The notes under the pieces: model-generated
The model's database searches: none
The model's input: the letters and a program-made list of their open reading frames with translations, nothing else
What the model was told of the DNA's origin: nothing
NCBI GenBank assembly: GCA_008508345.1
Contig: QNGE01001245.1
Location: 35,348 to 99,347 of the forward strand
Direction: 5' to 3'
Length of the DNA stretch: 64,000 nucleotides
From: Paragonimus westermani
Lineage: Eukaryota > Platyhelminthes > Trematoda > Plagiorchiida > Troglotrematidae
Position numbers and translations under genes: made by a program
Shown: piece after piece, positions 48,256 to 60,600 of the stretch
Layout of the letters: the number at the start of each line of letters is the position of its first letter
How positions within the stretch are numbered: position 1 is the first letter of the stretch

Positions 48256-48642
48256 TTACCGATTACTCAGACTATTGCCAGTCACAATCTGATTAAACTG
48301 GGATGCGATAAACCATGGAATTAACAGTAAGGTTATACGCCCAGGGCTGAGCACAGTAGCCATGATACCATAGGGCAATGTGATAGTAGTGAAAATAAAT
48401 AGAAGTTGTAACAAGCTGTACACAGTGGCGTGAATGAATAACGGGAGTGGAATGTTACATATCAACCGCAATGTGGAATTCCGACAAGTGCCTGCATCGG
48501 TCACCGGCTCAGAGAGTAAATGATCCGAAGGAGGACAAGTCGAACCATCGTGGATAGATACAGCCGACCGGAGCACTGGCGTTTTATGTCGACCACAATA
48601 CCAAATCACGTAAAGTAGATAGAGGAGTGTGAAGGAGATCAC
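48256..48642 (-). CDS. TMEM62: TMEM62-like terminal exon: last membrane helices
   Basis: Acceptor TTTCCTTTTATAG|G in phase 0. It begins VISFTLLYLLYVIWYC (membrane helix), then a loop, then PLPLFIHATVYSLLQLLFIF with TLPYGIMATVLSP and LLLIPWFIASQF, and ends at TAA. The LPYG…LSP string matches the end of TMEM62 proteins. The exon start is GTG only because the ORF begins at the splice site; there is no initiation here. Confidence 0.82.
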   Translation of the reverse strand: MISFTLLYLLYVIWYCGRHKTPVLRSAVSIHDGSTCPPSDHLLSEPVTDAGTCRNSTLRLICNIPLPLFIHATVYSLLQLLFIFTTITLPYGIMATVLSPGRITLLLIPWFIASQFNQIVTGNSLSNR

Positions 48643-51600
48643 CTATAAAAGGAAATAAAGCCGAATGACAAGTTTTGATTAGGTCAAAGTTGGGTGGAAA
48701 ATTTCCGACAAAGAAACAAAGGATCCGGCTAGCATACATATACACACTTACACAATGGAAAGTGTTGTGTTCCTATTCGGGTTCAATCAGCAGTAAGCTT
48801 TACAGGCAATAACAACGATAAAAAGAATACGTGGCTCAGTAGTACACACTATATTGTCACGTTCACAAGCGGTAGCGTCATTTTTAAGTGCGCGGACGGA
48901 TGAGCCGTCGGTCGATGAAGTCGCCACCAATCAGGACACATCTTGCGTCTTTGCACGGGTGAGGGGCACACAGGCGGCCTTGAGGTGTATGCAACAGAAA
49001 ACCTGTAACTACAGCTAGAAAAAGTCTTCAAAGAAAATGGTTGAAGATGAAAGTATTTCAATAGAGTACCATGTCATTCTATCAGTATAGGTGAAAGAAG
49101 CAGTAGACGATAAAGAATAGTTCTTACTCTTTTGGAAAAGTGATCGTTTCGTTCGACAGTGCTAATAAAATATGCGCCTACTTACCTGTATCATTTGATA
49201 GACATATGTGAGAGCTTCCATCACAAACGATCCGGCTACGAAAATCCCGAAGCTGAATACAATTCCAAAGTGATAGCCAATGAGAAAGCCCATAAAGATG
49301 GGACCTAGAAAAAGGAAATGATACAGATAAATCACTCATCTAGCAAGTAAAGAAAGTTCTGGTTTATCTCTGATAGGCGTGATAAGCCTTCTGGTCGCTG
49401 ATGTTCGCAGTTGATGGCGTACATCGCATGACATCAGTCGTTAAATAATAAATTGGTGGTGAATCAGGTCAAAAAACTTCATGCCGTAATGTTATGGAAA
49501 GCATACATTGTGATTAGTTGTCAAAAAGAATATGGATTTCGAACATTTTCAGCTACACAGGTATAGCATATGCAGCATAAGGTCGCGTCATTCGAATCCA
49601 GTCGAAGCAGATGTTGTACAACTGAATAATTTCGAAATCGATAAGTCCGTTATATTGTTCGTTTTTATTGTAACCACTATGGTAGGGGAGTTTGAGGACA
49701 CGTTGAACATCAATTAACGACCACGAAATAAGCAGCTAATATGAAAGGATGAGCAGAAGAGAATAGACAAATGTAGGATAAGACGGAAAAATATTTCCAC
49801 TTTGTCCATATTATACTGCAACCGAGTATCAAATAGAAAGAGATATGCAAGATGGTGGCTAAAAAGGTGACGACATCGAGCATAACAGCATTCCCATTGC
49901 TGGGCTGTACTTGTGGATATGCCTCTTAGTGTCTACAGCATCAAGATCACCAGGATCCTCAGTAGAAGAATAGGTCAGATTTCACAAAAGTCAAACCACA
50001 AGTCCTTCATACACTTAACCTAGGGTATGGGTTGATCACCGTGCTGTTAATTCGAGCCTAAGCATCTCATCTTTCGCAAACCTACATATTAACAACGGTT
50101 CGGAGCATTGCGGAATCTAGTGAAGAAAAGTGAGACAAAATATGGTACCTACTATGACAGGTTGCTCCGTCGTGATTCATTTCATTAGCATCCGACAGAT
50201 AAACAGGTATCAGTGGTGAAATGTGTAAACAGTGGTGCACAGATAGACACTGACTTTGAAGTTTAGCTGTCTCAACAGATGCTGGCTGCGTTGGTCAAAA
50301 ACACTGCAGGCTCTCTCCTGAGGTGAGTGTTGTTATGCTCGGTGTAACGACTGCCTTCAGATGCCACCATTTACAAAAACGTATTAAGGAAAGAAATAAA
50401 AAGATTATTTAAAAATCGCATGCAATATGAAACTTATAGAAACACTTTGATTCTTTCCCTCCTAACGTCGCATTTGCTGTTTCATCTACCACCCAGTAGT
50501 TGTGTTTTATGATTCTAAATTAAAAACTAGTCTGGTTTCAGCTTCGTATGATGATAGCGGTAGGAAATGATGATACATTTTGAACAAACTGGTAAAATGC
50601 CCCGCGAAATATCATGACCTGGTCACTTAACAATTCATCGGATGTCGGTGCACACCAACAGGGAGATCTGATAGAAACGTACCGAAACACTGATAAATGA
50701 GAAGGCAAAGGACGGGTATGAACACACGATTACAGTGCACAAATCGACGGAGGCCCAGAAAGAAACGTGATTTGCAGATGAAGTAACCTGAAAGGCAAAA
50801 AAGAGCACTGCTGTTGCAGAGGACGGAAGTACACGAACGGCACCATGGCATATCCAAAAACGGGTATAAACCTGAGCTGAAAAGAAAGGTTAGAACACTG
50901 TAAGGAGATCACAACTTATATATAGACAAGCATAGTTATACTTAGAAGAGCTGCTTTGTGATAAGTGGGAGCCAACAAACGTGTTTACTAGTCGTCATAA
51001 CGTATACAGGGTCCAAAGAGCTAGAGGAAAACCCATGGGAAAATTCAACAATCACTTGTGTCGCGAAAGGAGAAATCGGGAGGAATAAGCAGACCGTGAA
51101 ATCTGGATCATAAAAACACTTCAAAACGCCACCTTCTTAAAGCCCTCCGTGCAACCCAAACAGTTAGGGTAGGCTTATTGAAATTCAACCTCTCATCCAA
51201 TCAATTCAAAATAGCAAAAAAGATCGCATACAAGCCATGACGCAACGTGCCGCCCGGGTGGAATGAGATACCGAAGTCAATTTGCAACCTGCTCCGGAAC
51301 AATTCGAACATGGTGATAGAGAAGGATCTCACTACATCACTCATCAGTGGTCAGGCGAAGACGCACATTTGGGTAGTAATCGAGGGAAAACGCGGGAAGT
51401 AACATTAGAGTGTACCCCGTCAATAATACGTGGTTTCCATACATGACCTTGATATTGACAACCCTGGCTTATCGACACTATCATAATGTGCAAATTAACT
51501 TTTCTGTTCGAGGTGCTCATGTATGGAACAAACAATGTGCTGAATAGACAATCCTTGCGCCATGCATGTTGTTGGCACACAACAACCAGTGCCGTGACCA

Positions 51601-54600
51601 GGACACTGAGAACGAAGATTCAGTGGCCACAGACGTTTGAAGATGGTGACGTCCGGAGATTCCTGGAGGACTTCGAGTACGTGGCTGAAGTGCTAAGTTT
51701 CGGACCTACTAAGCGAAGCTGGCGGTCCTGCGAAGACGCTTCAAGAGTAAGAAAAGGAAGTTCTGTAAAGGTAGAGGCGTTGATCACCGGGCTCGACAGA
51801 CCGTTGAGTGACAGGAAGCGACGCGACGGTTCAAGAGCACCGCCTTGGCCCCAGGGACGATGCTCTCGTGTACTCTGTGTCACTGCGGGCAGCGCTGTTA
51901 ACAGGTCTGCCGGAGTTAGACCAAGGTTCGGAACGACGTACACTGATGAATAAGTTCTTAAAAGGAAATGTCATCAACAGTCCGGGAGCAGCCCAAGATT
52001 TTTTCGTCGCATGTCCGATGGCGTTGGAAGAACTAGCTGATGCGACCCGACAATTTTTAGTGGTAAACTCGTTGAGAATCAACGAGCTGAACGCAAACGA
52101 ATCAAACAGATTGGATGGGCATCGAAATGTAATGGAAGAGTTGACGCAGGAATTGGCGGCTCTAAAGGTGAGGAGAAAGGAAAATGATAGCAACATGTGC
52201 TACAAATGCGGAAGATTTGGACACTGACGAAGGGTTTGCTTTCCATCGACCCAAAAAGTTCTCGACCATTCGGTCCCAGAAGAATTCCAATGCACCCGCA
52301 GCAGGAAAGTGAATAATAAGTGAAGGGCATGCTGAAATAAATCATCGAGTGGGCCGATAGCTCGTTCACTTCTCCCGTCTTGTTAGTGGAGAAGCCAAAT
52401 GGGAAAGTTTCACTTTATTTCGATTTCAGAAGGCTCCACTACATTAAATCTAATAAGGTCGTATCCGTCCGAACGGTATCACACTTTAGATAAGGTACAG
52501 AGCACCAGAATGTTCACAATCTTGGGCTTACGGTCTGGATATTGACAGGTCTCAATCACGCAATCGGATCGAGATAAAACAGCTTCCACGGTAAGAGAAA
52601 AGCAGTATCGCATCAAACGTATCGCGTTTGGACTGTCGGGTGCCTCTTTTATGCTCAGACGACCGATGTTCAAGGTGCTGAGTGGATGGCACAACACTGT
52701 TGTCTATGGAAACGGTATTAACATCTACGGCACCAGTGAGGTGGAACATACGGTACATGTTTCAGTTTCGTTGCAGAAGACTGAACAAGCCGACAAACGG
52801 ATTAATAGTCCAAAGTCACAACTGTATAAACATACTAATCAGTCACAAGGCCGGTTAGGGTGAGGTCCGACCAACATCGAAAAGAACGTTGCGACAGTAG
52901 CTTAATCGCGTTGGATTCTACGGCCGCTTCATCAAAAATTTCAATGACCTAGCGAGCATCTGATGTGACATATTGAGAAAAATGGCCAATTTCACTGTTC
53001 AGAAAGAGTCAGTCAAACTTCTGTCAAAATCCAACAGCCGAGAAGGAAGGAACAACTGACCCTAAAATTACCGGTGATTGAACACAACTTCATCGTCGCA
53101 ACCGATACAAGTGATGTAGGAAGCGGAGCCGTACTGGACCAGGAAAACAGTGTTGTTGAACATGCTAGTCGGGTACTAAGTCTCACCAAACAAAAATATT
53201 CAACGACGAGAAAAGAGCGTTTGGCGATAATTCTGGGCTTTAGAAAAATAGAGGCCACACTTACAGCACCGACGTTTCTATGTGGAGACCGATCAAGAAA
53301 CGCTGGAGCGGATTAAACCAAGGAAAAACTTCTGGCAAAATCTCGGTCGTTGGACCTTACAACTGTGGGAATACAACTTTAAAATTTATCATATATCTGG
53401 AAGAGAACCATGCTCCTGATTAACTCTCCCTAGGGCAACACGGGAGATATCCACGAGGACGTCATCGAAGTTGGAAATATCGACCTGGAAAACGATCCCG
53501 AGAAACTAAAAGAAGCACACGGGATGAATACAGCAACCCGGGAGGTGGTTGACCAAATTCATTCGGGAAGACAACCAGTAGAAGGTGAAGAACATCCGAG
53601 AGGCGCACAGGTCAGACTAGCAATTGAATAGTGCCGGAATTTTAGTACGTCATGTGTGGGAGGGAATGGGCGTACCGGAAATGCTAGTGGATCTCAGGGC
53701 GATAATTGTAAAAGAATATCATCGGCTGGCTCATACGAGATTTCATCGAACTTACGAAACGCGAAAGCAAGGAGCTTAGTGAATAAGAATGAAAGATGAG
53801 TTAGACAATCATGTGCGAACCTGCAGCAAGGTCAGCTGCTGAACAGCATTAACCACTGAACAAATATCGGTCAGTGAAAGTGAGAAATTATGGTCAATGA
53901 AGGTGATGGGCCTATTTCCATGTAGCCACCTACGGAAACCATTGCTTACAAGCGCGAGTGGTTGAGCGCTCAGATTTGATAATTCGGTCGTGCCTAATGT
54001 GAGGTCAATGGCGCAGTGGTCAACACGGTTGCCTCATGATTGGAATGGCCGGAGTTCAAATCCCGGCCGTGGCAAGGATATGCACTACTGACGAGCTCTA
54101 ATGAGAGCGCAACTCGAGTCTAGTGCTTCTTTTCGAAAGAGGCCGGCTGGAAAGTCTACCAGAATGCGAAGGCTGCGATCAAATGTGAGTGATGGTCAAC
54201 TTGAAAACAGTACACTGTCATCATGAAGGGACATTACACAAGATGGACCGAGGCAGTCACTATATCCGATCAGCGTGCAAGCACTGTATGCAGGGCTGTA
54301 ACGGAAAACACCGCTACAGATCACGGAATACCATGAAACATGTTGTTTGATCCAAGCTGGCGCTTTGAAACTGAGGTGTTTCGGACCTACCTGGAAGGCT
54401 TTAGAATCAAGAAAATTCGCAGAATACCATACCACCCGCAATCAAACGGACTGACGGAAAAAACAATCACACACCCAGTGAGTGGGTGGCAGTTAGAGCG
54501 GGAATCAAGCAGGGATGTTTACCACTGATTCGGTTGCCCAACGCTCTCCGCCACAAACAACAACAAACAGATCTTCGCTGAAGCCGATGTATCGGCCGGT

Positions 54601-57600
54601 GACAGGCCTGCAATTTGATCGCAAAATCGGTTGATGCAGAGACCGACAGATCAGTCACAAGCTTGCAGATTGACGAAACAGAACCTGACAAGTGCACAAA
54701 GGGTTGCCAAGGTGCAGTCGACTGAGAAGTTATCGGCTGTACTGTGTTGGAAACTGGCTCCAAACTTCATTACAGTGAATGGCGAAGTTCAGGTGCAACA
54801 GAACCCTGATCTTGCAAGTTCCTGGCAAGGTGGACGGGACTATATTCAGTAGTGAAACGTCACGACACAGTGCATTCGAATAAAATCGAGGAGAATCAGC
54901 ACCCAGTTCACGGAAGACAGCGGTACAAATGGTATAACACTCCGACCAGGAGAGAATGCGCGCCAGGTGCGTCATCATCACCCAGGCCGGTACGTAGATC
55001 GTTGAGAGGAAGAAGGGAGCCTGAGGAGCTTCCACTACAGTTGGAATAATCTTTCCCAGAGGAGGATTGTAGTAAAGGTGAACCATCCCTCTATACCACT
55101 CACCAGCGGTCAAGCGAAGACACGTGTTTGGATATTACAGTAATTCGAACAAAAATAGGGAATGAACGCTGTAGTGCAGTCCGGCAATAAGCGCGACACT
55201 TGCGAACAGTGTGATCTATTCCAATACCTCATGTACCGGATATCTGAATTTGCGGATGATGCTCCTTTAAGAACCCGGAAATTTTGCGTTTTTAAAGCAA
55301 ACAATGTATACCGTTGGTCGTGATATCTAAAGGCAATTACCCGTATAAATTGTTTGATATTTTCTAATATCGAAATACGCAATAGAAATGTACCCATCAA
55401 ATTGTCATCCAAAGTTTAAGTACAAAAGTGATGACGATTAAACGTGAACATTCATATAGAACTCATATAAGGACGCATATTGGAACTCACGTGTCCAGCG
55501 AGCTTGGATAAACTTAAAAATGATAAGCCCTCCGCAGATCAAGAGTTCACACAGGTAGAAAACAAGTCGTAACTGAAACGTACAGAGGAATAGGAGAGTG
55601 AAAGTTCACTCTTAAAAATAGGAAGAAAGAAAAGTGGATTAGTTGGCTGAGATTACACCCCCTAGATAATAACGTTTGTCAGGGGAGATAAGGAGAAAAT
55701 AACAACCACCGACTTGCAGTTAATTGAAGAACCGTACTATCGGTGAGTAGAGTATTGGTAAGTTGTTTTCTCCCAACCAGATCATTGGAGGTCGACAGAT
55801 TTCACACATAGAGCTAGATACTTGAAATTCGGTGGTAAAAGTTTATACTCGTTCATTTGAACACACACGTACTCAAACCTCCATTTAAACACTTTTCAAT
55901 GGCACGCGCGATGTATCCAGGTGAACCAGTAATTTTGTGTAAATTATGTCGATACCAAAAATGAAATCTCTTATTGAGAACAAAAATCTGCCAATTGTCC
56001 GGTGATCACAGTAAGCTTCTGATCTTTAACAGGTTGAATCATGACAAATCAAAGCTTCGGCTGGATAGAAACCATCGACTAGGAACCGCATGCTTGGTCT
56101 GCTAGGCTAGGTAGACACATTGGCAGACTAGGAAGCTCTGATTAACTACCTGCACGATTGTTTCGTGGGATCAAATAATATATCAAGGGGATAGTAGTCT
56201 ACCGTGGCACTTTCACAGGCAACTAACGCTGAAATTCACCAACGCCACTGTCTAGTGCTGAAAGATATTATACATAAGTAGTATAACAGCTGGTCATTTG
56301 AAACGGACCGAAATTATAAAACCCTCGAGGTTCAGCTGAATTCGAATGAGCAGCTGAAAACCAAACCTCTTTCAGTAGCTTTTGCCTTGCAGCCTTATCT
56401 ATGAAACCGCGAATAGACCTCAATTCCAAGTGCTGCGTGAAGGCAGGCAGCCACAGTGACTGGTTTCACTGAAACTTCCGACTTAACTAACAATGAAAGT
56501 GCGATTTTGAAGCTAGAAATTAAACTCATGAGCAGACCTATCGCAGTTGAAACCCTGATGTTTTACACTTGAATTTTATCACCAGTTAAATTGTAATCAT
56601 TTTTGTTTCACGCGACTGGCTGAGGATTATACTGAACATAGCTTCAGCAGCTCTGGGCACAACCGCGTAGATAGAACATCATTCAGAGCTAACAGTTTGG
56701 CGCCTGTAGATGTGTAGTTACTACAGCTGATTGAAAATACTTAAATAGTCAAGTACAATGTAAGATGCATATCTAGGTAATGAACTGTGGGTGTGATTGT
56801 AGTCGCTCAAATTGTGAAGACGACTTCAAAATACACCCCAGTGCACCTTATCAGATCGGGTGAAATAACTAAAATTGAGAGTTGAGACAGAACGAAGCTC
56901 GAAAACGGCCAGTTGACCTGCTGGACAATATGCGTACCGCTGACAACCAAGTAATAAGCAGCCAGTGCGCTTGACATAATGTCATGGATTAGAAAATATC
57001 ACTCGAACAAGATTAAGCGTAGTCTGGCTACTCTCGGAATGAGAAATACACAAACCATAAACCTTGTTAATACTAGAATGAAAAGCAGGTTGAAGGAAAA
57101 CTGTCATCATACTTTATGTCGCATAAATACCCGGAATAACAATCAATCCGCTAATTGATGGGGTCTAATTACTTACCGAGGCACATCAAAACGGAACTGG
57201 TTAACAAAATGCCAAGTATGACAATATGGAGCAACAACTTCAGCAGATTCTGGAGTACGGCTATACGTATATCAAAATATTGGTAGAAATCCTTTCCAGA
57301 GCAATGGAATTCTAACCACTGAAGCTTCCCACTCAATCGAAAGCGTTTCCAACGGTATACAGCCTGGTCGAGAATATGTTACATGAGTTCTTACTTCGTC
57401 CATGTCCACAAGTAACCTTGCAGGTAATACGGCGGAAAACAACTTGTGATGTAAAAACTGGGAGATCAGGACTATGGTGCAAATTTCAGTAACAGGAAAG
57501 CTCGAACCAGACTGAGTTTTCCAAGAGGTAGGACGGTTGGAAAATGCAAACTCACACAAACTCCAACTCGAGAATTCACAAAACCAAGCGACCAAGCATT

Positions 57601-60600
57601 CTGCGGTATGGGCAAAAAGAAAGGCATTTTACAACGCTGCCATGACCAAGGAGTCAAGCTGACTTACGTTAAACGTGTGGTCAGTTTGGAGGACAAAACT
57701 CGTCACAGCTCCGAACTGCCAAGACGGAATTCCATTCACCAGAAACGACTGGATTTGAATTCGTTGTCTTCCGAAAGCGTCCTATAAGGGATGCAAGAAA
57801 CATTTAGGGATTATTGAATAAGCGAAAAGTGCATGAGCAATAGGATTGTCTACAATCCGCGCAGTAGCCAAAACAAGGAAAAAGGAATGCAAAAATGGTT
57901 CATGTGAATACCGAGGCAACCAAACACATACCACGACCAACACTTTCAGCTGATGCTGTAAGTGATCTGCCCATTGGCTCGCGTTCCAGGACAGAGCGAA
58001 CAACGGATGGGGTTTATCAGGGAACGCACAACTTGAGGTCGCATTGCCTAAGTACTGACTGTCAATGAAAACAGCTACTTGAACAATCGGCTGATCGGAC
58101 CAGGCCAGTATGCTGTCGGATGGGATAAGCGAGGTGAGACGAAAATATGTTTGTACGCACTTGTAATTTAGTTTTACAAATAGAGAACACATTTTTTGAG
58201 CAGAATGAAACAAGAGGAAGACAGTAAAACTAGGAGCGGGATTTAAAACAATTGCTACCAAGACATCCGACAGCATAAAATAACTGGGCAATTGACTTTT
58301 TACCACAAACAAGACAACCAAACCTGTTGCACTGGAAAGTATGCAGATACCTAAAAGTTTCACGCAATCCAAAACGGCATTCTTCGAAATCAAGGTTAAA
58401 CAGAGCATCAAGTTACCAGCGCGTGAGATCCATAACTGGATAAAACTACCTGCTAATTATCAAATTATACCAAAGAGTAGAACATTAAGAAATGGGTGTA
58501 CCAAAAGGTGTCACGGTTGTGTACTCTTGCGAATATTATCAAGACGTTCGGATACAGGACGGAGAACGACTTCTACTCAATGCCTTTGAATGCTGGAGGT
58601 GGGTGGAATATCGCCATAGTTAATCAAAAAATCCTCAGCTAGTAGTTAACTCATATGGTCTCTGCAAGAAAGGTGTTAAACGCCGTCTTACCCTGGCAAG
58701 CGTGTTCTCTTTTCTAACAAAAAGAGGTCGGAAGTCTAAGTCTGGGACCGCAATCGGGTTGGTAAGTGACCCGTTTCGCATCTAAAGAGGTTGGGAAACT
58801 AGATTTAAATACTTTCAGTGAGGCGGTACATAAATTATTGTGATGATCGTCAACTCAAACGGACAGTCCCAGCAGGCTGGATCTCACTCTACGTAGAGCG
58901 TAATAGTCACTTTCGATGGTTTCTTCCTAACCCTCTAATGTGTGAATCGATGTCGGTCAGCGGTACTCATAAAAACACGAACTCCTCGTTTCATTGCTGT
59001 GCTCCAAATTTGTGAACCAAAGGCCCCAGGTGGGAATACAGTCAGTCTTTTTCTTCTGTATGTGGAAACACGACGTGATTCAAACAAAAAAACAATGAGC
59101 GATACCTAAAACGATTCGAACGCACAGTTTAGTTGAGTCATCACCGACACATCACGATAAAAAGTATAACACAAAAAGTTCCGTTCATTTGGAGAAAACA
59201 GGGTATGGCAAACATATTGTAACATCGGAGCAGTGCAATCATAAAGAATGTTTTGAAAAAGCTCCAACGTCTAACTGGTCGAAATCGAAAGCACACATTC
59301 TTCAAGACAGTACAGATTTGTGTTTCGTGGCCGAGAATAATCGCTTGTGTGTGAGTTAAAAGGGGAATGTGAACAACCGCAGGTCAGAAGAACGGAAGTA
59401 TTTACAAATTTAACATTCACACAGACGTTCCAGCCAGCCAACTCTGAAAAGAAACAATGCACTCAAATTTTGTTTTTAGTAGAGTTCGTGAGCAAGACAT
59501 ACACCGACTAAACAGGAATATGAAGTCCAGCTAAGTATTCTTGAGACAACCGTGTTCACCACTGTGTCAATGGCCTCACATCAAGCACGACCCAACCACA
59601 TTCACGTGAAGTGTAAACAACTGGTTGAGGCCTCATACCTTCCGCAGTTTCGAGTGCTTTACAATTCCTTCACATTCACACCCATAAAGTAACTGACCTC
59701 GGTCAAGGGACGTAAACCTGTTCCATATACGGAACAGTGAGTAATTACTTCGCGCGCAATTGCTGTGACTTATATCGTGATTGACCGGTTATGATTACCT
59801 TTTTACTGTCCTCTATACAAGTGCTGGTTTGATTGAAAGTTGTCCAAACAGTATGGTTTCACCAACCCTGAGTTATTGTGGTGGAAATCTCGATTCACCG
59901 ATTATCCAAACCCCGACACAACAGAAGATCTGACAAACGGCCAATCCAAATATCGCGTTAATGATACAACACCAGGATTGGACGAACAGTCTTAGTGTTG
60001 TGCCTTCCGTTATTCGTCAATTCATCTGTTCCGTATTCCACCAATTAACATACAGTTTATGGTGTTGCGTGTGCTAATGAGATCAGCCAATGACAGGCTG
60101 TGAGTTCTCTAATACTGTTGTACATCAATAAATTCGGCGTCTCAATCCATGAATAACAATTGCTTACTGCTGCCAGTACCAGGTCTTGGCCTTATTACTT
60201 GCGTGGGAGGTTTCAATTCAAGTACGATTTCTAGGGCTATTCGAAGTCCCTAATTCCAAGTATCACAGTTGTCTTTCTAGTTCGCACTTCCTATGTAACT
60301 GTTGTAAACAGCCGGTGGCCAAGGCGAGAGGTATGCTAACAAAGGAGTATGGTTAGGTACAAGTATGCAAACAGCCGCCTAGGGGAACAGCTAACTGCGC
60401 TGTTTAGGATGTCCCACTGAGTTCAGGTGAGCAAGGTATGTTTAATGGATGACCAGGTTCAATATTTGTCTACTGGTCAGTCAGCACTGCGTATGCACGA
60501 AATGCAATGGATCACTGAGTCCCACCGAAGAATAATCCATCGAAGGTAGGTGACCAGTGTGTATATCTTGCCGAGTATCCTGAACTGACAACCGATTTGT

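Larger units (their letters stand above)
53645..54465 (+). pseudogene. Gypsy-2 integrase interrupted by a SINE
   Basis: The H2C2 domain is visible (VKEYHRLAHTRFHRTYETRK, then RTCSKVSC). The core starts DGPIS near 53909, then 54001-54203 is SINE-A. The core resumes at HYTRWTEAVTISDQ, with LFDPSWRFETEVFRTYL (second Asp) and PYHPQSNGLTEK (Glu). The segment with the first core Asp was lost at the insertion. Confidence 0.78.
51311..55200 (+). mobile_element. Gypsy-2, decayed, antisense in a TMEM62-like intron
   Basis: Domain remnants run in order on the plus strand. 5' LTR start at 51311 (TGGTGATAGAG), similar to the 3' LTR from ~55068 for at least ~110 bp (CACTCATCAGTGGTCAGGCG against CACTCACCAGCGGTCAAGCG). 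Gag at 51620-52230, RT at 52345-52850, RNase H at 53074-53300, integrase H2C2 at 53650-53840, integrase core split by a SINE, and a pol tail at 54460-55050. Many stops and shifts. The protease is missing. The LTRs have diverged strongly, so the insertion is old. Confidence 0.85.

Noticed and set aside
50730..50912. Membrane segment of an ABCA-type transporter
   Set aside because: The frame FIPVFGYAMVPFVYF first looked ABCA-like, but the adjacent frame with a stronger acceptor at 50787 fits the TMEM62-like exon chain in phase and sequence.
57782..58411. 209-codon membrane-protein ORF as a single gene
   Set aside because: Only 57932-58112 matches TMEM62 and is bounded by splice signals. The hydrophobic remainder is intron read in the same frame.
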